Assembly: GCF_010015445.1 (NCBI RefSeq)
Contig: NC_053133.1
Coordinates: forward strand, 930,001-994,000
Origin: Perca fluviatilis
Taxonomy: Eukaryota; Chordata; Actinopteri; Perciformes; Percidae
Direction: 5' to 3'
DNA length: 64,000 nt
The stretch's first letter is position 1; each line of letters begins with the position of its first letter. Positions 11,933 through 22,411 of the stretch are shown here, piece after piece. The notes below the pieces were generated by a model. The model was not told the DNA's origin. It made no database searches and worked only from the letters and a program-made list of their open reading frames with translations. The position numbers and the translations under genes were made by a program.

Positions 11933-12372
11933 CAAATTGTAATACCAAATCACCCATGCCCACGCTAAATCTCTGAATACACACACGGGCCATCAAATTA
12001 TTTATTTATTTAGTTTTTAAAAATGTGTTATTTTCTTTCAGAATGCAGAAGCCGCAAGATGCCCGTATCAACAGGTAATAAAAAAGGTTTTCCTTTTGAA
12101 CAGCTGGCAAAAAAATATAGGGGGGGCTTGGGGAGAAGGGTAGATAAAAAACCCGATTTATACTACCACATAACCTAGGAGAGTAGGTGGGGGAGGGTTG
12201 GAGGACGATTGCGTGAGGGGGCAAAGGACCTTTAGTGTGATCAACACCAGTTTGTCATTGGGGGGGTGTATGTCTGTGTGTATTTCAGGCCTGTGTGTAA
12301 TGATTGAGTGTAAATTGTAATTTCCCCATTGGGGATCAATAAACAGTATAAATTATTATTAATTAATTAATT

Positions 12373-13953
12373 ACACCCCAACTTTTTTTAGTTTTTTATT
12401 GAAATTTTTGCAGTTCAAGTCCAATGAATAGCTTGAAATGGTACAAAGGTAAGTGGTGAACTGCCTGAGGTTAAAAAAAAAGTAAGGTTTCCCAAAACTG
12501 AAAAATAATGTACATTTCAGTATTTTACAAAAAGGCCTTTTTCAGGGAACAAGAAATGGGTTAACACTGTAAAGCTGTTCTGCAGCAATGGAGGTTGATC
12601 AAGCTTTGAATGTTGGTGCTACCAATTCCCACAGGTGTTCACACTTGTCTGGATTACTTACAACCCCCTCTGTTTGTATAAAAGTATTGTTGGAACACAC
12701 TGTGGTACCATACCCTCGTGAGCATTATATGAACAGTATTGTACTGCAGAAAGTAGTGTGTTGCTGGAATGGCGGGAAAAAGGCAATTAACAATGGAAGA
12801 GAGACAGACCATCATAACACTTAAGAATGTTGGTCTTTCCTACAGAGAAATTGCGAAGAAAGTCAAGGTGTCAGTGAGTACAGTATTCTTCACCATCAAA
12901 AGGCACTTAGAAACTGGGGGAAACTCTGACAGGAAGAGGTCTGGCAGACCCAAAGCCACAACAGATTTAGAAGACAAGTTTCTGAGAGTCAACAGCTTGC
13001 GTGATAGGCGGCTCACAGGACAACAGCTTCAAGCACAGCTTAATAGTGGTCGTAATAAGCAAGTCTCAGTTTCAACTGGAAAGAGAAGACTTGGAGCTGC
13101 AGGTTTGATAGGTTGAGTTGCAGCAAGAAAGCCATTGCTAAGATGTCAGAATAAGAAAAAGAGGCTTGCCTGGGCCAAGAAACCGTCAATGGACTACTGA
13201 AGACTGGAAGAAGGTGTTATGGACTGATTAATCAAAATTTGAAATGTTCGGTTCATCACGCAGGATTTTTGTACGCCGTCGAGTAGGCGAAAGGATGGTT
13301 CCTCAGTGTGTGACATCAACTGTCAAACATGGAGGAGAAAGCGTGATGGTCTGGGGCTGTTTTGCTGGATCCAGGGTCGGTGATTTGTACAGAGTGAAAG
13401 GCACCCTGAACCAAAATGGCTACCACAGCATTTTGCAGCGCCATGCAGTACCCTCTGGTCAGGGGTTCATCCTACAGCAAGATAATGACCCAAAACATAA
13501 GTCCAAGCTATGCCAGAACTACCTTAGGAAAAAAGAACAAGATGATAAGCTTAAAAACATGGAGTGGCCAGCACAGTCCCCAGACTTAAACCCCATTGAG
13601 CTGGTTTGGGATGAACTGGACAGAAAAGTGAAAGCAAAGCAACCTACAAGTGCCACACATTTATGGGAACTTCTGCAACAGAGTTGGGAAGAACTTTCTG
13701 AAGAATATTTGATTTCCATTGTAGAAAGAATGCCACAAGTGTGTTCAGCTGTTATATCTGCCAAAGGGGGCTACTTTGATGTGTCAAAAAATACATTTTG
13801 GTTTATAAATTGATTTCATGATTTCTTTTTTAACTTAAATTGTTCATGTGTTCTATTCTTTCATTTCAGAGTACAATAAGACATTGAACTGCATGAATTT
13901 CAATATAAACCTGGAAAAATTGGGGTGTTCTAAAACTTTTGACCAGTAGTGTA
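12373..13953 (+). mobile_element. Tc1-like transposon, damaged left end
   Basis: The right end is 'aaaattggggtgttctaaaa' followed by 'cttttgaccagtagtgta', a Tc1-type inverted repeat abutting TA-rich sequence. The left end begins only at 'acaccccaac', so the outermost 20 or so bases of that repeat are missing or replaced by 'attaattaatta'. It encloses the transposase relic at 12769-13813 and lies inside the intron-like space of the Ulp1-like gene. Confidence 0.88.
12769..13813 (+). pseudogene. Tc1/mariner transposase pseudogene
   Basis: The N-terminal part (MAGKRQLTMEERQTI..., residues 1-115) has the paired helix-turn-helix region with SYREIAKKVKVSVSTV, and a GRPK motif. After a stop at 13114-13116 the reading continues in the same frame to about 13183, where two bases are missing; a second stop sits at 13229-13231, right after the first catalytic Asp (WTD). 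The C-terminal 189 codons (13244-13813) keep QDNDPKH with the second Asp and SPDLNPIELVWDEL with the third acidic residue of the DD34E triad. Three lesions make it inactive. Identity of the family is secure; it is a cut-and-paste transposase acting on its own inverted repeats. Confidence 0.93.
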
Positions 13954-13993
13954 TATATAAATAACAAACTAGTAGCCTAGGCTAACCTACTTC

Positions 13994-14070
13994 ACTGGGA
14001 ACTACTGGGAATTGAACCCAGATATCCCACACCAAAGGCATATGTCATACCCACTGCGCTATCACCACCC
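13994..14070 (-). tRNA. tRNA-like sequence, probably SINE head or tRNA pseudogene
   Basis: The minus strand reads 'gggtggtgatagcgcagtgg', then 'tatgacatatgcctttggtg' and 'gggttcaattcccagtag'. 'tagcgcagtggg' resembles an A box and 'gggttcaattccc' a B box with a good T-stem. The 5' and 3' acceptor ends do not pair convincingly, so a functional tRNA is unlikely; tRNA-derived SINEs of fish have such heads. Confidence 0.5.
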
Positions 14071-14456
14071 ATGTAATATTGTTATATTGTGTAATATTAA
14101 TTAGCTGCATGTTTCTAATTAATGCTCTTTAATTCATTTCAGTTTCTGTTGCGCCTACTTCTGGAGACATTTAGCAGTATGTCCCCTGCAAAACTGGAGT
14201 GGACCATTTTGAATAGCTGTCTAGATGGTGATGACTTAAATGGAACAGATTACATTTTCATCACCAGCACAGCAGATTCCACCGCAGTCTTTGAAGACTC
14301 CTTTCCAGTCTCCAGGGCACCAGGGCCTTCCCTCGATGCACTGTCTGCCCTCGTTTGTGACTGCTGAGCCCTTCATGTCACTGCCTGAGCTTATCCATGT
14401 CTATGCACCAGACCCACAACTTCCACCAGCTGCACCAGCCTCAGTCCCAGAAGCTA

Positions 14457-15481
14457 TGTTTCCATCCACACGTTTATATCCCAATTAAGTGATATTGAAT
14501 GAAAAATGCCTTATGGAAACAGTAAAATTCGATTGAATTTCATGAATATCGACTCAAAGGAAATACGTTCGGTCGTTGGTTGATATCGGCTTATGCGATA
14601 AACGCTGATGGAAACATTATTTGCCGAAAAAATTATGAATTGCGATTAATTTTATGGTTGCAACCCACCACAAAATGAAGAAGTTTTAGTTCATTTCCAC
14701 CCAGTATTTCTGCTCTGTTTGCACACATGGCGGGTGTCAACAAAGACAGATGTAAGTGAATGAACGAGGAGACGAGAGACTTTTTGAATTTAATTTACGA
14801 GCAAAATATAACGGCTAATTTTAGATAGCAAAAATCTAAGAAATGCCATAATTTATCAGGAACTCATGAAGGAAATGGTCAATAAAGGTTACGACAAGCC
14901 GTGGGACGTCTTCCGGAGTAAATGGAAGGCGCTCAAACAGCGATACATGTCTCAAAAAAGAGTTGTCTCGCCGGAGGAAAAAAAAAGGCAAGTTCCACCT
15001 TTTTGATGAGATGGATCAGATCCTCGGCCAAAGGCCCATCATAGCTTCCTTGGCTTCTAATATTAACAGCTCAGGTAAGATATCACGTTATCGTTCTCAT
15101 TTACTTTGAGGAACGTGTTAAGCATTGATCCGGACGCACACTGATGATGCAGATACACTGCATCATCATAGCAATGTGTTGAGAGCGGCGTTTTTTTAAT
15201 ATAGCTTGATATGTCGCTATCAGCTGGCACATAAGCACTATTACAACTTGTGCAATATTGATGTTGTGCGATTCAGTGCGAAAATGAATGGAACCCCCTT
15301 AAAATGTCTCAAATCAATTCAATATACCAATTTGACCGCAAAACAGCATGTGATGTCATTACGCACAGGTTTTTATTCGCTTTAAAGCTGTTGGATGGAA
15401 ACACACTTTCACCAGCTTTATTCGCATGAGTTTTTTTTTACCGAACTTCAGATAATTCAATTGACAAGTGGACGGAAACTT
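14457..15481. mobile_element. Inverted-repeat element with Myb/SANT-like exon, about 1.0 kb
   Basis: Ends are 'tgtttccatccac' and 'gtggacggaaactt'. Outside them lies 'agcta' on both sides (14452-14456 and 15482-15486), a possible 5-bp target duplication, although the palindromic 'agcta/tagct' makes the exact border ambiguous. It splits the DUF7869-like gene: proline-rich coding sequence precedes it and a splice-acceptor-like 'tgtccag' followed by coding sequence comes after it. Confidence 0.65.
14740..15015 (+). pseudogene. MADF or Myb/SANT-like domain fragment
   Basis: Spread over two frames the sequence reads NEETRDFLNLIYEQNITA, then IIYQELMKEMVNKGYDKPW and DVFRSKWKALKQRYMSQKR. The pattern of acidic start, IYQE and W-x-x-L-K-x-x-Y is typical of Myb/SANT-like or MADF DNA-binding domains. 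Stops and a frameshift interrupt it. It is presumably the accessory protein gene of the element that contains it. Confidence 0.55.
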
Positions 15482-17003
15482 AGCTAGAGATGACAACCCC
15501 TCATCCCTTGTCTGTCCAGGAGTGCTGCCAAATTTTCAGAGGACCACCAAAGGAAGATATTGCAGGATTTCTGGGACCTTACATATAAAAAAAAGAGAGC
15601 CTTTGTATTTCATTGTATCAGACATTTCACAAGGGCAAAGGTCTGTGCAAACCCAAGTAGGCGAAGCAGGTCTTTCAGCTATAGGCCGAAAGATGCAGGT
15701 GGAAACCCACAGCAAGTATGCAAACTCTTCTTCCTTTCTACACTAGGCTATCATCCAACAAATGATAGCATAGTTCTGTCAGTGATGGGCAAAGAACTAA
15801 CATAGCCCTAGCCCCACCTGCTGACCAGAGAGGGAGACATGCAAACAAGCTCGACCTGGAACCCTTGTATGCTCATATCAAGTCTTTTAATCCAACCGTC
15901 AGCCACTACAGGAGGGAGCTTGCACCCTGCTGCCGGTATCTCCCCAGTGACATCAGCATCAAGCTGATGTTTGCTGACTACTTGGAGAAAGGCCGTCAGT
16001 GCAGCTATGACACCTATCAAAAAGCAGTAAGCTCTAAGGACATCAGTTTTGCCAAACTTGGAGAGGAGTGCGAAAGCTGAAGCACCAGAAGGAAGCCCCG
16101 GAAAACTGTCCGTAGTGTGACAAGTGGAGAAAACATAAGGCCAAAGCTGTTGAAACCAGGTTACAGTACCGTGCCGATGCAGATCGAGACTGGCCCGATA
16201 GTACGTCAGTCAGAAGTGTAGATCTGCAGAAAGTGATAATGCTTCCTAGAATGCCTGTTGTGAAATCTGCGCTCTTCACCGGGCGTATCTGTGTTTACCA
16301 CGAGACATTTGCATCAGTGGAAGGAAAAACCAACAAAAACAAAAACATCTGTTGTCTGGCACGAAGGAGTTGCAGGGCAGAGTGCAAAGGAGATCGATCA
16401 CATCTGCATATCTGGTGGCACTAGAAAAAGAGAGGGACTGCAAACATATCATCTACTGGGTTGACAACTGCAGTGCCCAAAACAAGAACTGGTGCCTTCT
16501 TTTGTGTCCTTTGTCAACTCCAATCTTGTAGCAACTGAAGATGTCACCCTAAAATTCTTTGAGCCTGGTCACACTTTCATGAGTGCTGACAGTGTGCATC
16601 ATGGCATGGAACACGAGATGAGACGCAGACCAGGAGGAGTGGTGTACAATTTTGAGGATTCTGTGTCAGTTGTCAAAAACTCAAATTCTAAGAAGATGGA
16701 GGTCATGGAACTCTAAAACAAGGCCATCAGGGACTGGGTGAATGGCCATTCCATGGCAAAGCTGAAGAAAATGTCCAGACTGGCGGACCTGAAAGTGACC
16801 GAACTGCGATGTGGGTCAAGGTCCATGTGGGTCAAGACATCTCATAGGGCAGAAGAGTTCATGGAGGTGGACTTCGTGCAAAATAAGTTCAACGCCTGCA
16901 TACCCTTTACCTTGAGATCTCAGGACCTGGGTGTTGAGGAGGTCAGGAAGAAGTGGATTTTGCAGAATCTTGTTCCCCTGGAGCTTTTTCTGGAGGTCAA
17001 CTA

Positions 17004-17570
17004 ACTGTGCGAAATGACTGTGAGGATGAAGAATAGGAAGGGGAACAATCAGGCCTCATGCCCTTCTGCAGACTACGAAATTCATGTTAATTAAAACCAT
17101 TCATACTTTTCCAACTATTCTCACTCAACTTCTTGTTCAGTTGATATATCATTTTCATACAATGTTGATAAATGTGAAGCCATTTTTATCATAGTGAGTC
17201 CAATAGGGTTAATATTGCTTACATTTTAAGCAATAGTAGTAACTAAAATAGAAGTTAAGCTCTTTTGCCTTGGTATGACCGATTGTCATTTTGTGGGCAA
17301 TGCTAAGGCAGAATACAGTTACTTCCGAAAAAGGGTCAAAGGTCAAATTTGAGTTCAACATTTTTTTGTAGATAGATTACACTACAACACTATAGATAGG
17401 TATCCCTATTACTCAATTGTCAGACATTAAGATACACTTCTCAGTTTCACACTCTGGCGAGTTAAGGTCTTTTGCCATAGTAGGGCAGAGTATTAAGCGT
17501 TATTTAATTTGGTAAGTTATAAAAAAGTAAATGCAAATTTTTTGTTTATGTATTTATGTGTTTTGCTCGT
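17004..17570. other. No recognised feature
   Basis: AT-rich sequence after the DUF7869-like relic, perhaps its 3' flank. No motif, repeat border or RNA seen. Confidence 0.4.
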
Positions 17571-17960
17571 TTAAAGTGATGGTTCGGAGTAATTTCACCC
17601 TAGGGTCCTTTGCACCACGACCTCGAGCCAAACACCCCCCCAGAAGCTTTTTTCACCTGGGTCGAACATTGGGAGAGTTAGCGTTATTAGCTGAATAGCT
17701 TAGTGCAGGCGCTAATGGATCCAAGACTGTATCTTGTACATTACCCCACTAATAATGCCCGAAATGATACCAAACTTCTACACTAGTACAAATAGGTTAT
17801 GCACTCATAAAACGATGGATTGGAAAGTTTGTAAGTACACCAGGATTTTATTTAAATAACACTTGCCTGTTGGCTTCTGCTCTCTGCTGCTACTGCTACC
17901 GGCAGTAAGACGAGTGCTTAGGGACGTCTACAAATTATAACACCGAAAAGAGATACAACA
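17571..17960. repeat. Probable TTAA-type DNA repeat end
   Basis: Begins at TTAA (17571-17574) with 'agtgatggttcggagtaa' and 'ttcaccctagggtcc', a sequence I recognise as a common fish repeat. The other terminus was not located, so the length is a guess. Confidence 0.45.
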
Positions 17961-18089
17961 AAAATATTTATTAATTTAACTTATTTTTTAAAAGTGCTGT
18001 AGTACAACTAGCAGGAGACAATTTATAATTGAGGTAAGTTTGGAGACACTACTTTATTTAATCATTAAATTAATAAATATTTTTGTTTG

Positions 18090-18706
18090 TATTAACGGCA
18101 TTAACGCAAACCCATTTTAACGGCGTCAATTTTTTTATCGCAAGATTAACGTTCTTTTTGGCCTAGCAAACTTTGTAGTTTTTTCACATGCTGTTGCAAC
18201 AACTAGTAACGTTAGAAAAATTACAACACCATACCGGATCTAGCTAGACCGGAAACTAAACAACAGGCACGCCACACATACTTGTTTGGGCTTGTGAGCC
18301 GGCCAAAGAGTAGTAGGCTAACGTTACATTTTGAGTGGATGGCGAGCGCGAGACGCCGAAATGGATGCCAAGAAGATTCTGAATGGAAAGTTTACTTTTA
18401 AAAAGTTGCCAAATGGTTCCACTGACAAGACCAAAGTGATCTGTGCGTTTTGTCGTTGTGAACTGAGCTATCATCGCAGCACGTCCAGTCTGAAATACCA
18501 CTTGATGGCCAAGCACACAGCTGATGCCAATTCTCCGATTCCATGTTGATAAGAGCATTAAAATGAGAAAAAAATAATGGGACAAATATAAATCAAGGGA
18601 CAATTAGAATAGATAAAAATGTGCGATTAATTGCGATTAATGCAAGTTAACTATGACATTAATGCAATTAATCGCGATTAAATATTTTAATCATTTGACA
18701 GCACTA
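18090..18706 (+). mobile_element. hAT deletion derivative with BED-finger exon
   Basis: The right part is rich in 'gcgattaa' and 'attaatgc' motifs and ends 'tttgacagcac' near 18706; a related AT-rich, 'ttaacg'-containing left end starts near 18090 but its exact border is unclear. It encloses the BED-type finger ORF. Most of a transposase gene is missing. Confidence 0.6.
18361..18549 (+). pseudogene. BED zinc-finger remnant of a hAT transposase
   Basis: The frame starts MDAKKILNGKFTFKKL at 18361 and contains VICAFCRCELSYHRS followed by SSLKYHLMAKH: a C-x2-C pair and an H-x4-H pair in BED-finger spacing. It stops after 62 codons, before any catalytic region. BED fingers bind DNA in hAT transposases and derived host factors. 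On its own it is only the N-terminal tenth of a transposase. Confidence 0.8.
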
Positions 18707-18786
18707 GTAATTAGACTACACACTTCAAAGTCGCATGGATGACGTCTTACTCAAATGAGCAGAGGATCTTGCTTGCTCTTTTGCTT

Positions 18787-18985
18787 GGGTTCCGCCATCC
18801 ATTCCGACATACCCCCACTCCGACATTGACGTCTAATTGTCGGAGTGGCGGCACTTCCATTGTTTTCAAACGTCCCACCACTCCGACAATTTTTGTTTCC
18901 ATTAGGGTTAGGGTTAGGGGTTAGCAGCATGTCGGAATAGCAGCATGTCGGAGTGGCGGCATGTCGGACTGGCAGCATGTAACCC
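18787..18985. mobile_element. 199-bp element with 8-bp TSD and TTAGGG-like repeats
   Basis: Starts 'gggttccgccatcc', ends 'gcagcatgtaaccc' (5-bp inverted GGGTT/AACCC), and is flanked by the perfect duplication 'ttttgctt' (18779-18786, 18986-18993). It holds several subterminal copies of 'atgtcggagtggcggc' facing inward from both ends, and a run 'ttagggttaggg' near 18903. It equals the two ends of the longer element 45023-46513 joined by deletion of the middle. Confidence 0.85.
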
Positions 18986-18993
18986 TTTTGCTT

Positions 18994-19379
18994 ATCTGCT
19001 GAAAACACTTCACTGGATAAAACACAGAGAATTCAATAGAACAGAGCTAAGCTAGCTAGCGAACAAGTTGAGCATCAAGCTAGGTGACGTAAATTGTGCG
19101 AGACGAGAGATGTAGTTCACTGAGCGGTTTCACACAAAACTGAGTGGCCATATGACAAACCTACGGCTAAGTGAGACTTTTTTCATTTGAAAAATTATCT
19201 TTTAAATTGACGAACATCATATTTGTAATCCACGGCTCAATTCAAACGGGATCAAAAAATAATTTGCCTCTCCCCGTTCACTACTACTATTATTTTTTCC
19301 GAATTAAGGTCCCATGAGGTCCACTGGAAGGGGAGGGACTTCGCCTCTCTATACTTCAATCACGTGAAATGAATCCCTA
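18994..19379. other. No recognised feature
   Basis: Unremarkable sequence between two short DNA elements; nothing recognised. Confidence 0.4.
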
Positions 19380-19387
19380 CATGTAAC

Positions 19388-19806
19388 CAGTGTTGGTCAT
19401 CCCAAAAAGTAATTGAGTAAGTAACTCAGTTACCACATTGTAAAAGTAATTAGTTACTCAGCAAAGTAACTGTGACATTATTTTTTATGTTACGTTCTAT
19501 AACATCTTTAATGTCAAAGATGTTTATATTAACTGATTGAAGAATAAAAACACATACAGTATTTTAGAGCACTTTGGTATTTATTTGAACTCAATAGATT
19601 GCAGCCTGCCATATGATATGCATACAAATAAACATAACATCTCGCACTTCATTCAACCAAATTGTAGCAACGCGCCACTTTACATTCTCAGTAACGATAA
19701 CAGCGTTGCAACGATGGGAAAAGTAATTAATTAGATTACTCCGTTACTGAAAAGATAACGCTGTTAGTAACGCCGTTATACTTAAATGCCGTTACTCCCA
19801 ACACTG
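19388..19806. mobile_element. hAT MITE, 419 bp
   Basis: Ends 'cagtgttggtcatccc' and 'ctcccaacactg' form an inverted repeat. Flanks are 'catgtaac' (19380-19387) and 'cgtgtaac' (19807-19814), an 8-bp duplication with one mismatch. The interior is AT-rich with 'gtaactcagtta' and 'gttactgaaaagataacg' stretches near the ends and no coding. Confidence 0.85.
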
Positions 19807-19816
19807 CGTGTAACTA

Positions 19817-20706
19817 TAGATTCACCGATAGACCGGCCGGTGACCGGAATTGGCCGGTTTTCATGTGCTCGGCCATGACCGGCGACCGGCAGGTCAGTCT
19901 GACATATGCGATTTCATGACGGTCAACGCTTCAATTAACTGACAACATAAGTTATACGAGTTACAGTTCTCAAGGACGCAAACACGGACGCGACAGCACA
20001 GTCTCTTTTTCCTTTCTCTCAACTTTTCCGCCGTGTGTCGTGCGTACCAGCTCGCGGTGTGAAGCGCGTGTCCGCGCTATTCTCCCACATGTAGGGAACC
20101 TCGTGAATTAACCTGCAACATGTCAGCTAGTTGGGAATTCTTCAGCGTGTGTGCAGAAGATAACAAGTTTGCAATATGCAACACCTGCAAGGGAAAAGTA
20201 GGGCGTGGAGGGATGACACCAAAAACCCAAATCACATTTTTTTAGTTGGATATTGGATGTGAAAAAGATGGAATTTCTAACGTTGCACTTTAGATGTGTG
20301 TGAATTTCACATACCAGGGCCTTTATAAAACCTGTCGGAGAAAAAGTTGCGTGAGCAGGTGAATGTCACATTCCTCTGGTTTAAATAAAATGTCCCAGTT
20401 CCGCAAACTTTGCCGTGTGATCGTGTATGCTCCCAAGGTTTTTTGCTGCGTTTTAGTGCTCCGATGGTATGCCGTTTGAACCTCCCAGTTTTGTATTTAT
20501 ATAGCTCTAATTTATAGTGATCCATTATCTGTTCAAAAATGTTTCAATGTTCTGTGCAAAATGTTCTATTAAAGAAAAGAGAGAAAATAAATATTTTTTC
20601 GTGTGCTGTAAAGTGGTTAGAAATGTAATTGTCTAAAATCGGTATCGGCTGGCCTAACTCAAAAAAATCGGAATCGGCCTGAAAGTTGTAATCGGTGCAT
20701 CTCTAC
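19817..20706 (+). mobile_element. hAT deletion derivative, 0.9 kb
   Basis: Ends 'tatagattcaccgata' and 'aatcggtgcatctcta' are inverted relative to each other, with 'accggccggtgaccgg' just inside the left end. A BED-finger start lies at 20120. The 5' leader at 19932-20090 resembles the interior of the hAT element at 1216-2745. No clear target duplication was found. Confidence 0.7.
20120..20245 (+). pseudogene. BED zinc-finger start of a hAT transposase
   Basis: The ATG at 20120 gives MSASWEFFSVCAEDNKF, then AICNTCKGKVGRGG: the aromatic start and C-x2-C pair of a BED finger. The frame stops at 20243-20245 after 41 codons. The His pair and the catalytic domain are absent because of an internal deletion. 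Confidence 0.8.
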
Positions 20707-20797
20707 ACTGTCATATATTACAGACCCATTTAGTTATGTCCACTTATTTCTTATTTTTAACTGAACGAGCTTATACAAGTTGTGGATTTTGAACTTT

Positions 20798-21260
20798 ATT
20801 TCAATCAGGAGAGACTCCGTTGCAGATATGCAACATTTACTACTAAGATATAACAACGTAGGTACAAACAATTATTTGGAGATTAGTCTCCATTGTAAAG
20901 GGGTATCTATACAAATCTCATGTGTAGGAAAACCAAACACATCCCCCAATGGAAACTAGACACTGGTGGTGGTGAGAAGAATCCAAAGACGGAACACGAG
21001 CCGCCAGCCGGGAGAAGACCGAGAACACGGCCGAAAAGGCCCGGAGGTGGAAGGGGAGGAGGCGGGTCGCACTCGTCTGACAGAAGCAGGAGAGAGAGAA
21101 CAGATTTAAAACAAGGTAGACTGCTGTGATTGGTTAGAACATAAGTGCCCGATTGTAATTGGTATACAGAACCGAAACACCCACTGCCCAGCTGATCAGT
21201 TGAAGAGAAGAGAGACAACGTAAGAGGAGTCTACCTGACTGAATTTACGCTGAGCTACAT
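20798..21260 (-). repeat. Short composite unit (modules C-B-A), minus strand
   Basis: Read on the minus strand it starts 'atgtagctcagcgtaaattc' (module C, 21260-21067), passes through a unique GC-rich piece B (about 21066-20949) and ends with module A (20948-20798), 'ggagtctctcctgattgaaa'. Module C is almost identical to 26589-26794, lacking only 12 bases, and is related to 62633-62839. Module A is repeated at 21259-21423. A minus-strand frame runs through C and B (ATG at 21216-21218, 103 codons). I do not recognise the protein. It looks like a short, internally deleted relative of the adjacent longer unit. Confidence 0.65.
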
Positions 21261-21639
21261 TTCAATCAGGAGAGACTCCGTTGCAGATATGCAACATTTA
21301 CTACTAAGATATAACCACGTAGGTACAAACAATTATTTGGAGATTAGTCTCCATTGTAAAGGGGTATCTATACAAATCTTTGTATACAGCTCCAATGTGT
21401 AGGAAAACCAAACACATCCCCCAAAACAGAAAAGAATTTAAGAGATTAAATGACATGAATAAACATACCTTAAAGCTGCAACAACTCTGTATGGTGATAG
21501 AGAACATGAATATGTTGAATCGTCAGTGAATAATTAGAGTAATAAACACTGAACCATACCAGGTAATACGTTACACAGTACGGAACAAGCACTAACTTAT
21601 GCAGATTAAAAACAGAATACATGCCTGCAATTTGGGCTG

Positions 21640-22320
21640 GACACAAACCTCGCGATTTAGGCTGGAAAACAAAACTTCGGCGATTCAGGACGGTACAAAC
21701 AAAAACATCGGCGATTCAGGCCGGTACAAACAAAACATTGGCGATTCAGCCAGTACAAACAAAAACATCGGCGATTCAGGCCGGTACAAACAAAAACATC
21801 GCCGATTCAGGCGTACAATACAAAGCGCAGCATCGGCGATTCAGGCTGGTACAAACAAAAACGCTTTGGGCGTACAAACAAAACATCGCGATTCAGGCGG
21901 TACAAACAAAACATCGCCGATTCAGGCTGGAAAACAAAACCGGCGATTCAGCGTACAAACAAAAACATCGGATTCAGGCCGGTACAAACAAAACATTGGC
22001 GATTCAGCCAGTACAAACAAAACATCGGCGATTCAGGCTGGTACAAACAACAACATCGGCATTCGGCGTACAAACAAAACATTGGCGATTCAGCCAGTAC
22101 AAAAAACATCGGCGATTCAGGCTGGTACAAACAACAACATGGCGTTCAGGCGGTACAAACAAAACCGCGAGATTCGACAAACAAAACACCCGATTCAGGC
22201 GGTACAAACAACGCCTTCAAAATCGGTGATTCAGGCGGTACAAACACAACATCGGCGAGTCAGGCCGGTATAAACAAAACATCGGCAATTCAGGCTGGCA
22301 CAAACAAAAGATTTTACCAG
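21640..22320 (+). repeat. Minisatellite, about 30-bp unit
   Basis: More than 20 degenerate units of the type 'ggtacaaacaaaacatcggc' plus 'gattcaggc', with unit length varying by a few bases. It is not CRISPR-like: there are no unique spacers and the period drifts. Diverged units in the same orientation reappear at 23704-23790 beyond the foldback. Confidence 0.9.
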
Positions 22321-22411
22321 CAATTCAGCTGGACGTGAATTTCCGGCAAACAGGCAGGAAAAACCCCAGACCTCTGCAGTTACAACGGCACCTGTAATTA
22401 TAAGGCAAAAC

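Larger units (their letters stand above)
10814..14174 (+). pseudogene. Ulp1/SENP-like cysteine protease, decayed multi-exon gene
   Basis: Exon-like block 10814-10970 encodes YDWILLPVCIHAHWFLVAA, the Ulp1-type segment carrying the catalytic His, and ends at a good donor (gtatgt). Block 11661-11800 encodes QKDGSSCGLFVLMESI, with the Gln and Cys of the Ulp1 active site, between an 'ag' acceptor and a 'gtaaag' donor. A 33-bp exon 12042-12074 and a last exon from 14143 to the stop at 14172-14174 follow with good splice sites in matching phase 1. The first junction is out of phase, and the usual acidic residue after the His block is not obvious (IYIMYS), so this is probably dead. Family knowledge: C48 peptidases cleave SUMO-type conjugates, and related domains occur in several DNA transposons. 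Confidence 0.6.
14179..17003 (+). pseudogene. Decayed gene of an uncharacterised transposon-like family (DUF7869-type)
   Basis: Separated fragments line up in one direction. 14179 onward encodes MSPAKLEWTILNSCLDGD, acidic then proline-rich, with a frameshift near 14340. After the insertion at 14457-15481, 15560-15800 gives GGNPQQVCKLFFLSTLGYHP; 15880-16080 gives FNPTVSHYRRELAPCCRYL and DISFAKLGEECES; 16440-16500 gives the IYWVDNCSAQNKNW region in a shifted frame; 16520-16715 gives FEPGHTFMSADSVHHGMEH. From memory these phrases belong to a large family of metazoan proteins of unknown function often annotated DUF7869, with an RNase-H-like or transposase-like look (D in VDNCSAQNKN). Several stops and frameshifts disable it. 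The ATG lies five bases after the Ulp1-like stop. Confidence 0.6.

Noticed and set aside
12769..13813. Active Tc1 transposase
   Set aside because: Two stops and a 2-base loss interrupt the frame, and the left terminal repeat is incomplete.
13994..14070. Functional tRNA gene
   Set aside because: A and B boxes are present, but the acceptor stem does not close; treated as SINE-like or pseudogene.
18901..18921. TTAGGG run as an interstitial telomere
   Set aside because: Only about three units, and the same run recurs within the second copy of the element (near 45105), so it belongs to the transposable element.
21640..22320. Regular repeats that might be taken for a CRISPR array
   Set aside because: Repeats are contiguous and degenerate, without unique spacers of constant length, and the genome is clearly eukaryotic.
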